64,000 nucleotides of DNA from an uncultured Pseudomonadota bacterium (GCA_913055625.1 CAJXJW010000007.1:62001-126000), one strand, 5' to 3'. Shown: positions 16,407 to 26,895, counted from the stretch's first letter. Program-made: numbers and translations. The notes: generated from the letters alone by a model not told the origin.

Positions 16407-18428
16407 TTAATCAATCCCGAGCGCCTCGGCGATGTCGCGCCAGGCGACGTACTTGAAGTTCTGGCGCTGTTCCGGCGCGATGTTGCGGCCGTCCTGGACG
16501 ACGAGCAGGCCGTCGGACAGGACGCCCCCGAAGTTCGCCGACGAAACATCCAGGCCGTCGGTTTCCGACGCGCCGTCGATGCCCGCTGCGACATTGGCGA
16601 CGATGTGAAAGAAGCCAACAAAGTCGTTGTTGCCCTCGCGACGATAGATCGCGTAGTTGTTCGCGCCCTGGTTCGACGCAACGATGTACCCATTGCCGTC
16701 GCCGGCGTCGAACAGTGCGACGCCTTCGACGTCGTCGGTCAGGCGCCCGGCGTCGTCCGTCGTGTCGAGGGAGGTCCGGTCCGTGCCGCCGTCCGGTTCC
16801 GCCGAGTATTTCCAGAGGCCCACGTCTTCCTCGGCCACGTACAGCGCCGCGTGCACGTCGTCGGCGACGCAGCCTTCCGCCTGCGAGCCCACCGGGATGT
16901 CGCGCACCGGCTCGCCGGTCACGCGGCCGTTGCCGTTGTCGGTGAGGCGCCATTGCCGGACCAGCCCGGAGTCGGCGTCGTTGGCAAAGACGTAGTGGTC
17001 GCCCGTCTGCGGGCTGCGGTACTGGCACAGGCCGTACGGGTCGGCAAAGCCGGTCGGAATCACGCCGTCGGTGACCTCGACGAGCCGCCGTTCGGCGACG
17101 TCGATCGCGTACACGGTGATGCCGTCGTTGCTGCGATTGGTTGCCGTGACGATCGGCACGTCCCTGCCGCCGAGCCGGAAACCGTCGCGCACGTCGACGT
17201 TGTTCAGCCGGCCGTCCTCGAGTACCTGCAACGTCCGGCCGTCGAGGTCGAACACGTACAGGCCGGATTTCTTGCCGGTGCCGATCACGAGGCTCTGCGC
17301 CGGGTCTTCCGGGTGTACCCAGATCGCCGGGTCGTCGGCCGAGTCACCCCAGGTCGGGATGACATCGGTTTCGAGGACCGGGCGCACGACGTTCGGCCGG
17401 GGCGCATCGGCAAGGCCGGTCGCCGCCTGCAGCCCGAGCGTCGCGGTGACGGCGCCCAGGTCGACGAGCTTGAGATCGGATCCGCCGTCCGACTGGTCCT
17501 CGTCCGCAATGGCGAGCAAGGCCGCGCCGTCCGTCGCGATCGCGAGGCCTTCGGGTTCCGACAGGCCGTCCACCGTGAACGTGCCGACGCGTTCGCCGTC
17601 GGGCAGCGCGTAGACGGCAATTTCCTCCTTGCCGATGTCCGCGACGTACAGGTAGGCAAGGTCCGGGTTGACCGCGTGGATGGCGACGCCCTTGAGATCG
17701 TCCGACAACCGGCCGAACGGCTCCCGGAGGTCGACCGGTTCGCGGGTCGTGTCTTCTTCGGCCTCGCCGCCGATGCGCCAGATGCCGTTGGATTCCTCGA
17801 CGACGTACAGGCCGCCGTCACGCGGGTCGACGGCGCAGAACCCGCTGCTCTTCGCGGACGGCACCGTCCTGAGCAACCGGGCTTCCACGCCACTCGCCGT
17901 GACGAACAGCTCGTAGTGGCGGATCAGGCCGGTGTCGGTGACGGCGTACAGGTAGTCTGCGCCGGACAGGCGGCTGCGGTAGTGGCACACGCCGGTCACT
18001 TCGTCCTCGACGTCGATCGGGTCCGGCATAACCACCTCGAAGCTGCGGTCGGCAACGTCGAAGGTGTAGCCGCGGAGCGAGGCGGTCGCCGCGTCGTAGA
18101 CGACGATCAGCGTGTCGGCGTCGCCCAGCGCGATGTCCGGCACCGTGACGACGAGGCCGGCCTCGACCGCGTCGAGCGTGGCGATCCGTGCACCGTCATT
18201 GCCATAGACTTCGAGGCCCGACATGGCGGCGCCGAGAACGAGGCGTTCGCCGGTGCCGGGTGCGTACCAAAATGCAGCATTCACGAGGCTGCCGTGAACG
18301 ACGGGCGCGGTGGGCGCCGATGACAGGGCAGCTACCGCGTCGCCATTGGTCGCCGACGCGTCGGATGGCGCGCCGCAACCCGCGAGTGGGAGTGCCGTAA
18401 GAATCAATAAAAACAACGTATTACGCAT
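16407..18428 (-). CDS. Beta-propeller phytase, dual-domain lipoprotein
   Basis: A 673-residue cell-surface or periplasmic phytase that hydrolyses phytate to lower inositol phosphates and phosphate. The lipobox LPLAGC gives a lipoprotein start. The C-terminal half is a complete six-bladed phytase propeller: DDPAIWVHPEDPAQS, GTGKKSGLYVFDLDG, NNVDVRDGF, EGCVADDVHAALYVAEED and GIDGASETDGLDV carry the calcium/phosphate-site acidic, Lys and Arg residues. The N-terminal half repeats many of these blades imperfectly (GVCHYRSRLSGADYLYAV, SGFCAVDPRDGGLYVVEE), as in tandem-domain phytases where that half is incomplete. GGAG before ATG 18428 sets the start. It diverges from the OPA transporter across an RpiR-type operator, tying phytate use to inositol catabolism. 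Confidence 0.92.
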   Translation of the reverse strand: MRNTLFLLILTALPLAGCGAPSDASATNGDAVAALSSAPTAPVVHGSLVNAAFWYAPGTGERLVLGAAMSGLEVYGNDGARIATLDAVEAGLVVTVPDIALGDADTLIVVYDAATASLRGYTFDVADRSFEVVMPDPIDVEDEVTGVCHYRSRLSGADYLYAVTDTGLIRHYELFVTASGVEARLLRTVPSAKSSGFCAVDPRDGGLYVVEESNGIWRIGGEAEEDTTREPVDLREPFGRLSDDLKGVAIHAVNPDLAYLYVADIGKEEIAVYALPDGERVGTFTVDGLSEPEGLAIATDGAALLAIADEDQSDGGSDLKLVDLGAVTATLGLQAATGLADAPRPNVVRPVLETDVIPTWGDSADDPAIWVHPEDPAQSLVIGTGKKSGLYVFDLDGRTLQVLEDGRLNNVDVRDGFRLGGRDVPIVTATNRSNDGITVYAIDVAERRLVEVTDGVIPTGFADPYGLCQYRSPQTGDHYVFANDADSGLVRQWRLTDNGNGRVTGEPVRDIPVGSQAEGCVADDVHAALYVAEEDVGLWKYSAEPDGGTDRTSLDTTDDAGRLTDDVEGVALFDAGDGNGYIVASNQGANNYAIYRREGNNDFVGFFHIVANVAAGIDGASETDGLDVSSANFGGVLSDGLLVVQDGRNIAPEQRQNFKYVAWRDIAEALGID

Positions 18429-18486
18429 GGGTAGCTCCGCATGTATCGGCACCGGCGGCACCGGCTGTTCCAGTGCGCGAACGGTG

Positions 18487-18502
18487 TAGAATGATTATTC
18501 TA
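18487..18502. promoter_or_regulatory. RpiR-type operator between phytase and OPA transporter
   Basis: A perfect inverted repeat, TAGAAT-GATT-ATTCTA, sharing GAAT-N4-ATTC with the site at 4719. It lies between two diverging genes and where the weak -35 of the transporter promoter should be, so it may control both. Confidence 0.7.
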
Positions 18503-18510
18503 TCTGTTAG

Positions 18511-18516
18511 TATAAT
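18511..18516 (+). promoter_or_regulatory. Predicted -10 box of the OPA transporter operon
   Basis: A perfect TATAAT. At 17 bp upstream the -35 position (AGAATG) is poor and falls in the operator at 18487. Confidence 0.5.
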
Positions 18517-18517
18517 T

Positions 18518-18533
18518 GAATGAAAATTTCATT
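18518..18533. promoter_or_regulatory. Possible second RpiR-type operator of the phytase/transporter region
   Basis: GAAT-GAAA-ATTTC, inside a short palindrome with arms AATGAAA/TTTCATT. Aligned on the GAAT half, it is 29 bp from the operator at 18487. It is less symmetric than the others. Confidence 0.45.
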
Positions 18534-18566
18534 TTGATGACGGCGGCGTTCATAAAGGGTTTAGGG

Positions 18567-19913
18567 ATGGTGCGGAAACTGGCAACGATGTTTGCAACGG
18601 GACAGGACCGGCCGGAGCGCTCCGACCGCGGTGAAGTGGACCGGCTGTACCGGCACCACCGCCTGCGCATCCTCCTGGCCATCACGCTCGGCTACGGTCT
18701 CGCCTATACCTGCCGGTTGGCGCTGTCCGTCGTCAAGAAACCGCTGCTCGACGAGGGCATCTTCACCGCCGTCGAACTCGGCACGATCGGCGCCGCGCTT
18801 TTCTACGCGTATGCCTTCGGCAAGCTGGTGAACGGTTTCCTTGCCGACCACGCGAACATGAAGGTGTTCTTCGCGTTCGGCCTGCTCATGTCCGCGCTCG
18901 TCAACGTCGGCATGGGCTTCTCGACCGTCGTGGCCGTGTCCGCGGCACTGTGGGCCCTGAACGGCTGGTTCCAGGGCTTCGGCGCGCCGGCGGGGATCGT
19001 GTCGCTCGCGAACTGGTTCAGCAACCGCGAGCGAGGCCGCTACTACGGCATCTGGAGCACCGCGCATTCGATCGGGGAGGGCCTGACCTTCGTCGTCGTC
19101 GCGGCGATCGTTGCGATGTTCGGCTGGCGCTACGGCTTCTGGACGCCGGGCGTGCTGTGCATCGCCGTGGCAATCGGCATCTACCTGCTTATGCAGGACC
19201 GGCCACGCACGCTCGGACTGCCCGAGGTCAACGACTGGAAGAACGACCACTGGGAAAAGTCCGACGGCCGCGAGCGGGAGAACCTGTGGAAAAAGCAGCT
19301 CTCGATCCTCGTGTACCCGTCGATCTGGATCCTCGCGCTGGCCAGCGCGACGAACTACGTCGTGCGCTACGCGATCAACAGTTGGGGCATCCTGTACCTG
19401 CAGGAAGCCCGCGGCTATTCGCTGGTCGAGGCGGGTTCGCTGCTGATGGTGAACACGCTCGCCGGCATCGTCGGCTGCATCGCGTTCGGCTACATCTCGG
19501 ACAAGGTCTTCGGCGCACACCGGCCGCCGGCCAACCTGATCTTTGCGATCGTCGAGATCATCGCACTGCTCTTGATCTTCTTCGGCCCACAGAACACGCC
19601 GATGCTGGTCTTCGCCTTCATTCTCTACGGCATAGGCCTCAACGGGCTGGTGACTTCGCTCGGCGGCCTGTTCGGCGTGGACATCGCGCCGAAGTGCGCG
19701 GCCGGCGCGGTCATGGGATTCGTCGGCATCTTCAGCTACATCGGCGCCGGCATCCAGGAAAACGTGAGCGGCTACCTCATCGACAAGGGCACGACCATCG
19801 TCGACGGCAACCGCGTCTACGATTTCTCGGACGCGATCCTGTTCTGGGTCGGCGCATCCATCGTTTCCATGCTGCTGGCGGCCACGCTGTGGCGCGTCCG
19901 CCTGCGCGACTGA
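18567..19913 (+). CDS. OPA-family (GlpT/UhpT-like) organophosphate transporter of the MFS
   Basis: A 12-TM inner-membrane antiporter of ~448 residues. It aligns by eye with E. coli GlpT along its length: WFQGFGAP, NRERGRYYGIW and YISDKVF match GlpT's WFQGMGWP, QKERGGIVSVW and WMSDKVF. The two substrate-phosphate arginines of the family are present (R50 in YTCR, R267 in NYVVRYAINSW), as is the histidine of WSTAHSIG (~H167). So it should import a phosphorylated solute in exchange for phosphate. Beside a phytase and under the same operator, an inositol monophosphate is the obvious candidate. The start is uncertain: ATG 18567 is favoured, but TTG 18516, ATG 18537 and ATG 18588 are in frame. It leads a four-gene operon. 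Confidence 0.88.
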   Translation: MVRKLATMFATGQDRPERSDRGEVDRLYRHHRLRILLAITLGYGLAYTCRLALSVVKKPLLDEGIFTAVELGTIGAALFYAYAFGKLVNGFLADHANMKVFFAFGLLMSALVNVGMGFSTVVAVSAALWALNGWFQGFGAPAGIVSLANWFSNRERGRYYGIWSTAHSIGEGLTFVVVAAIVAMFGWRYGFWTPGVLCIAVAIGIYLLMQDRPRTLGLPEVNDWKNDHWEKSDGRERENLWKKQLSILVYPSIWILALASATNYVVRYAINSWGILYLQEARGYSLVEAGSLLMVNTLAGIVGCIAFGYISDKVFGAHRPPANLIFAIVEIIALLLIFFGPQNTPMLVFAFILYGIGLNGLVTSLGGLFGVDIAPKCAAGAVMGFVGIFSYIGAGIQENVSGYLIDKGTTIVDGNRVYDFSDAILFWVGASIVSMLLAATLWRVRLRD

Positions 19914-19938
19914 TCATTTTCAACACCTGGAGCAAGCA

Positions 19939-20838
19939 GTGAAGTCCTACGACCTCGTTTCCATCGGCAACTACACCAAGGACACCATCGTTTCGAAGGC
20001 GGGCACGCGCTACGTCGACGGGGGCGGCTATTGCTACGCGGCCCATGCCGCGCACCTGCGCGGCCTCGATGTCGCCGCCGTCACGCGGCTCGCGGCCGAG
20101 GATCGAAAGTCGACCCAGCCGCTCGTCGACAAGGGTATCGACGTGTTCATCATCGAGTCGCCGCAGTCGACGCTGATGCGTCTGGAATACCCGACGGACA
20201 ACGTCGACGAACGCACGCTCACCGTGGAGTCCGTGGCGGACCCGTACACGCCGGACTTGCTCGCGGACTTCAGCGCGCGCTCGTTCATCGTCAACGGCTC
20301 GGCGCGCGGAGAGGCATCACTGGACGTCATGCAGTCGCTGAAATCCCGTTGCGAGCACCTGTGCGCCGATGTGCAGGGCTTCATCCGCATCGTCGGCGAC
20401 GACGGTCAGCTGCGCTACGAAGCGTGGCCGGAGCAGGAAGCGATACTTGGTCTGCTCGACATCCTGAAGACGGATGCGGTGGAGGCCGAGTTCCTGACCG
20501 GCGAGGCCGACATCCACAAGGCGGCCCGTGCCCTGGCGGACCAGGGGCCCGCGGAGATCGTGCTCACGCATCGCAACGGATTGCTCGTGCTGGCCGACGG
20601 CGAGTACCACGAGGCGGGCTTCCACCCCGACGTGCTGCGTGGCCGCAGCGGGCGCGGCGACACCTGCATGGGTTCCTATGTCGCGGCGCGCCACGACCTG
20701 TCGCCGGCGGACGCCACGGTGTGGGCCGCGGCGGCCACGAGCCTCAAGATGGAGGCGGAAGGCCCGATCATGCGCAGCGCGGACGACGTGCGCGCGCTGA
20801 TTCGCGCGAAGTACGAAACGAACGGGGCCGCGGCATGA
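19939..20838 (+). CDS. PfkB-family carbohydrate kinase (possible inositol kinase)
   Basis: A 299-residue kinase of the ribokinase/PfkB fold. The N-terminal SIGNYTKDT recalls the VGNYCHD opening that I remember from plant myo-inositol kinase, followed by GGGYCYAAHAAHLRGLDVA. The ATP/anion-hole motif near the C-terminus is SGRGDTCMG rather than the usual GAGDxF(x)G, with the likely catalytic base Asp241. GTG is the start, with TGGAG upstream. It lies 25 bases after the transporter gene and overlaps the phosphoesterase gene as ATGA. Given the context, a cyclitol or sugar substrate is likely, but none is proved; the iolC kinase step is already covered by another gene. Confidence 0.7.
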   Translation: MKSYDLVSIGNYTKDTIVSKAGTRYVDGGGYCYAAHAAHLRGLDVAAVTRLAAEDRKSTQPLVDKGIDVFIIESPQSTLMRLEYPTDNVDERTLTVESVADPYTPDLLADFSARSFIVNGSARGEASLDVMQSLKSRCEHLCADVQGFIRIVGDDGQLRYEAWPEQEAILGLLDILKTDAVEAEFLTGEADIHKAARALADQGPAEIVLTHRNGLLVLADGEYHEAGFHPDVLRGRSGRGDTCMGSYVAARHDLSPADATVWAAAATSLKMEAEGPIMRSADDVRALIRAKYETNGAAA

Positions 20839-22100
20839 ACAGGGCATGGGTATGGAGTTCGGTCACCTGCCTGCTGCTTGCCGGGTGCGTGACGCCGCCT
20901 GATGAAGGCCCCGGCAGTGCAACGAGTATCCTCCTGATCGGGGACACCGGCTACGACTACGACTGGCTGGAGCAGGACGACTACGACGACAAGTTCACGG
21001 GCCGCGAGTTCGTCATGAAGGAACTCGACGACTGGATCGAGGACAAGTTGCCGATCGAAAATTTCGCCATCCCGCCGATGCACTTCGCCGAGCAGACCGG
21101 CGGCTACGTGATGGCGAGCGGCATGTGGCCGGTATCGAAAGCGTCGACAGCCTGGTGCGCCGAAGCGGGCCGCTGTGAATTCGGTGTCATGCTGGGCGAC
21201 AACATCTACCCGTCGGGCGCGACGCTCGGCGCGGACGGCCGCGACGACGACGAACGTTTCCGCGATCTCCTGTGGGCGCCGTACAAGGGCTACCGGGACC
21301 AGGACCCTGAATTCGTGCTGTACGCGGTGCTCGGTAACCATGACTGGGAGACGTCGCGCGAGGGCGCGATGCTGCAGGTCGAGTACATGCAGCAGTCGCC
21401 GCTGTATCACATGGACGGCATCTGGTACCGCGCCAGGCCGACTCCGGACATCGAGTTGTTCGCCATCGACACGACCGTGATGCTGGCGGGCCACACCGTG
21501 TACAAGGACGCCCTGGACGACGCCGGGGTGCCGATTCACACCGGCGAAGTCGAACCGGAGGTGCCGTGGGCGACGCCGCAAGGCGACGAGCGCAACATGC
21601 TGGCCTGGCTCGAGGCTGCGCTCGCGGAATCGGATGCGCGCTGGAAGATCGTGATCGGCCATCATCCGCTGTGGTCGTCATCGGGCACGAAGGTCGAAGA
21701 AGAGATCGTGCTTCGGCGCATACTTCGGCCGGTACTCTGTCGGTATGCGGATGCCTATATCGCGGGGCATGATCACATGCTGGAAGTCCACACCGATGAC
21801 TGTCGCAACGAACTTCCCGACGGCAACGACGCACCGCCGCTGCTGCACGTCGTCTCCGGCGCGGCCGGCAAGCAGCGGCCCGCGAACCCGGCGTTCATGG
21901 ACTGGCAGCTGAGAGAGCACGCGGACCTGAAATCGCTGTACGTCCGCGCGCTCGTCTGGGGCTTTGGCGAGCTGGTGGTCGAGGACGACGTCGCGAAGCT
22001 CATCATGGTGACCACGCCCAACGACGGCTCCGGCGCCACCAACGTCGAGTACGAGAACGACTTCGCGCGCCGTTCCGGCAGGCTGCGGGCCGGCGAGTGA
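20835..22100 (+). CDS. Metallophosphoesterase lipoprotein (acid-phosphatase-like)
   Basis: A 421-residue exported phosphatase of the calcineurin-like/purple acid phosphatase (ACP5-like) group. The N-terminus has lipobox LLLAGC, so it is probably anchored in the envelope. The five metal-site motifs appear in order: GDTGYDYD, GDNIYPSG, GNHDWE, IGHHPLWSSSG and AGHDHML. It could remove further phosphates from the lower inositol phosphates left by the phytase. The start overlaps the kinase stop (ATGA), and the stop overlaps the symporter start (GTGA), so the operon is translationally coupled. The substrate is an inference from context. Confidence 0.83.
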   Translation: MNRAWVWSSVTCLLLAGCVTPPDEGPGSATSILLIGDTGYDYDWLEQDDYDDKFTGREFVMKELDDWIEDKLPIENFAIPPMHFAEQTGGYVMASGMWPVSKASTAWCAEAGRCEFGVMLGDNIYPSGATLGADGRDDDERFRDLLWAPYKGYRDQDPEFVLYAVLGNHDWETSREGAMLQVEYMQQSPLYHMDGIWYRARPTPDIELFAIDTTVMLAGHTVYKDALDDAGVPIHTGEVEPEVPWATPQGDERNMLAWLEAALAESDARWKIVIGHHPLWSSSGTKVEEEIVLRRILRPVLCRYADAYIAGHDHMLEVHTDDCRNELPDGNDAPPLLHVVSGAAGKQRPANPAFMDWQLREHADLKSLYVRALVWGFGELVVEDDVAKLIMVTTPNDGSGATNVEYENDFARRSGRLRAGE

Positions 22101-23716
22101 TCCTCGCCGGGTTCATCGGCTTCACGGCGCTGGTCGGCGTCGTGACCTGGCTGGGAACCCGGCGCCACGACGTTACGCGGAGCGCCGACGGCTATTTCCT
22201 CGGCGGCCGCAGCCTGACGGCCTGGGTCATCGCGGGTTCGTTGCTGTTGACGAACCTGTCGACGGAGCACCTGATCGGCCTCAACGGGGACGCGTTCAAG
22301 CACACGATCGCCGTGATGGCCTGGGAAACGACGGCGGCCATCGCGATGGTGCTGACGGCGCTCGTGTTCCTGCCGCGGTACCTGAAGGCGGGCATCACGA
22401 CGATCCCGGAGTTCCTCGAGGCGCGCTTCGATCGCACGACCCGCGTCATCATGTCGCTGCTGTTTCTCGCGTCCTACGCGGCCGCGATCCTGCCGGTCGT
22501 GCTGCTGTTCGGCGCGACCGGCATCGAGAACCTGTTCGACATCTCCGCGCGCGTCGGCATCAGCGTCGACCAGGCGCGCCTGATCCTCATCTGGGGGATC
22601 GGCGCGCTGGGCTCGGTTTACGCGATCGTCGGCGGCCTGCGCGCGGTCGCGATTTCCGACACGGTGAACGGCATCGGCTTCCTGGTGGCAGGCCTGCTCA
22701 TTACGTACCTGGCACTGGCGGCCGCCGGCGACGGCTCGGCGGCTGCCGGGCTGGCGACGGTGTACGCCGCGGAGCAACCGAAGTTCGACATCACCGGCGA
22801 CGAACCGGGCAGTTTCCTGCCGTTCGGCGTGCTGTTCACCGGCCTCGTCATCAACCAGGTGTTCTTCTGGTGCGTGAACCAGTCGATCCTGCAGCGGGCG
22901 CTGGGCGCGCGGAGTCTCGCCGAGGGCCAGAAGGGCGTGCTGATCGGGGCGTTCCTGAAGCTGCTCGGGCCGCTGATCGTGGTGCTGCCCGGCGTCGTCG
23001 CGTGGCACCTGTTCAAGAGCGAACTCGGGCCGGACGACTACCTGCTGGCGTACCCGACGCTCGTGAAGTCGGTGCTGCCGCCGGCATTGTCCGGCGTCTT
23101 CGCGGCGGTCATGGTCGGCGCCGTGCTCAGTACGTTCAACAGCGTCCTGAACAGCGCGGCGACGCTGTGGAGCCAGGGCGTCTACAAGGCCGTCCTGCGC
23201 CGCGACGCCGACGAGCAGCGGGTCGTGGCGAACGGCCGCAACTGCAGCATCGTGCTGGCAATCGCCGCGATGGCGGTGGCGCCGGCGATCGACACGAGCG
23301 GCAGCCTGTACAACTACCTGCAGCAGATCAACGCGACGTTCTTCGGCCCGATGCTGGCCGTCGTGCTGGCGGCGTTGTTCACGACCCGCATCTCCGCGCT
23401 GGCCGCGAAGACCGCCCTGATCGTCGGTCCGGTGCTGTTCTACGTCATCAATTTCGCGCTGCACGACCCGATCCAGGCCTGGCTCGGTCGCACGTTTGCG
23501 TTGTCCGGTCCGGTGCATTTCCTGCACTTCCTGGCGTTCGTGTTCGTGCTCACGGCCACCATGATGGTCGCGATCAGCCTGGTCCGGCCGGGCCCCGGCG
23601 TGCTTCCGGCCGCGCCGGCCGCACCGGTCGAACTGACGCCCTGGCGCCACGCGCGGGTCGTTTCCGGGGTGGTCGTGATCGTGACGATCGCGACCTACGT
23701 CCTGCTGGCGCAATAG
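22097..23716 (+). CDS. Sodium:solute symporter (SSS/SLC5 family)
   Basis: A ~14-TM sodium-coupled transporter of 539 residues. ADGYFLGGRSLTAWVIAGSLLLTNLSTEHLIGLNG is recognisable as the family's first two helices, cut here by length but beginning at residue ~30; GGLRAVAISDTVNGIGFL is the SSS signature region. SLC5-like members import sugars, inositol and organic acids. As the last gene of the phytase-linked operon it probably brings in free myo-inositol, complementing the phosphate-ester uptake by the OPA transporter. GTG is the start, in a GTGA overlap with the phosphoesterase stop. Confidence 0.85.
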   Translation: MILAGFIGFTALVGVVTWLGTRRHDVTRSADGYFLGGRSLTAWVIAGSLLLTNLSTEHLIGLNGDAFKHTIAVMAWETTAAIAMVLTALVFLPRYLKAGITTIPEFLEARFDRTTRVIMSLLFLASYAAAILPVVLLFGATGIENLFDISARVGISVDQARLILIWGIGALGSVYAIVGGLRAVAISDTVNGIGFLVAGLLITYLALAAAGDGSAAAGLATVYAAEQPKFDITGDEPGSFLPFGVLFTGLVINQVFFWCVNQSILQRALGARSLAEGQKGVLIGAFLKLLGPLIVVLPGVVAWHLFKSELGPDDYLLAYPTLVKSVLPPALSGVFAAVMVGAVLSTFNSVLNSAATLWSQGVYKAVLRRDADEQRVVANGRNCSIVLAIAAMAVAPAIDTSGSLYNYLQQINATFFGPMLAVVLAALFTTRISALAAKTALIVGPVLFYVINFALHDPIQAWLGRTFALSGPVHFLHFLAFVFVLTATMMVAISLVRPGPGVLPAAPAAPVELTPWRHARVVSGVVVIVTIATYVLLAQ

Positions 23717-23778
23717 CCCGGTAACGGCCGCCGGGGATCGGCGGTATCATTGGCGCTCCCGAACCCCCGGTACGCCCC

Positions 23779-25932
<2,154 letters not shown>

Positions 25933-25974
25933 CTGGTTTAAACCGATTCATACTTCATCGATGGGTGGTTAGCC

Positions 25975-26463
25975 ATGGGTATCATTGTTCACGGCTTCTT
26001 GATAGGCATCATCGCGACGATCTGCCTCGATGTCTGGGCGGCATTCGTCAAACATGTGCTCCATCTTCCGGCGGCCCACTGGGCCATGGTCGGCCGCTGG
26101 GTTGGTCACCTGCCGCGAGGCCGTTTCGTTCATCCAGCGATTGCGGAGTCGCCCCCGATCTCCAATGAACTCGCGATCGGCTGGATCACGCACTACGTGA
26201 CAGGTATCGTCTACGGCATCGCTTACCTCGGCATCGTGCAGGGTTTGCTGTCGCGGGATCCTTCCCTCGTATCAGCGCTGATCTTTGGACTGGCAACGGT
26301 CGTTGCCCCTTGGTTCATCCTGCAGCCGGGGCTCGGTGCCGGGGTGTTTGCGTCCCGGACGCCAAACCCGGCGCGTACACGAATGATCAACCTGTCAATG
26401 CACACCGTCTTTGGCGTATCACTGTACCTGGGCTGGGTCCTGGTTGACCGGTTGTTGCACTGA
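25975..26463 (+). CDS. DUF2938 family membrane protein
   Basis: A 162-residue protein with four hydrophobic segments (~5-25, 70-90, 98-118, 140-158). The stretch [16 protein letters not shown] and the following IAWITHY-like [10 protein letters not shown] are the conserved core of DUF2938, a family of small inner-membrane proteins with no known function. The ATG at 25975 follows GGTGGTTAGCC. It stands alone, and its codon use is like that of the genes before it. Confidence 0.75.
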   Translation: MGIIVHGFLIGIIATICLDVWAAFVKHVLHLPAAHWAMVGRWVGHLPRGRFVHPAIAESPPISNELAIGWITHYVTGIVYGIAYLGIVQGLLSRDPSLVSALIFGLATVVAPWFILQPGLGAGVFASRTPNPARTRMINLSMHTVFGVSLYLGWVLVDRLLH

Positions 26464-26520
26464 TGGTGGCCCGGCCTTACTTCGGCGCTGCAGGGAACTT
26501 ACTAATGCTTGGAGCCTACT

Positions 26521-26889
26521 ATGACTGACGCGATCGACACTTTTTTCGGCGCTTGGCAACTCGAATCCCGGGAAGAAAGAGTCGACAAGATCACCGGGGC
26601 TGTCGCTCCAGGCGTCGTGTACGTCGATCCCCGGACGCCGGAACCCATAACCAGCGTCAGCGCACTATGTGATTACGTCGGAATGTTCTCCGCGAATGCG
26701 CCCGGCTGGTCCGCAAGAGTCGTGTCCACCAGCACGATTGCCGGCATGACGCGCGCTACCGTCGCCTTTAGCGGCAAGGGGGCGGATGGCAAAGAGCAAA
26801 CGCAGCTGGGTCAATACTTCGTCGAAACAGAGGGTGGCTTGATCTCCAGGATGGTCGGCTTCGTGGGTATAGGCGCACCAGAATGCTGA
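26521..26889 (+). CDS. Small NTF2/SnoaL-like protein
   Basis: A 122-residue soluble protein. The predicted helix-strand order, with AIDTFFGAWQLESREERVDKI at its start and a beta-rich end (TRATVAFSGKG, QYFVETEGGLISRMVGF), suggests the NTF2-like (SnoaL) alpha+beta barrel, a fold used by small isomerases, hydrolases and binding proteins. GGAG six bases before ATG 26521 supports that start over the TTG at 26509. No catalytic residues can be assigned. Confidence 0.55.
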   Translation: MTDAIDTFFGAWQLESREERVDKITGAVAPGVVYVDPRTPEPITSVSALCDYVGMFSANAPGWSARVVSTSTIAGMTRATVAFSGKGADGKEQTQLGQYFVETEGGLISRMVGFVGIGAPEC

Positions 26890-26895
26890 AGGCGT

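Noticed and set aside
16377-18323. 648-residue plus-strand open frame
   Set aside because: It is antisense to the phytase; the protein is Val/Arg/Asp-rich with no recognisable domain, typical of high-GC antisense frames.
21773-23713. 646-residue minus-strand open frame
   Set aside because: It is antisense to the sodium symporter, made mostly of Arg, His, Asp and Gln, with no fold-like pattern.
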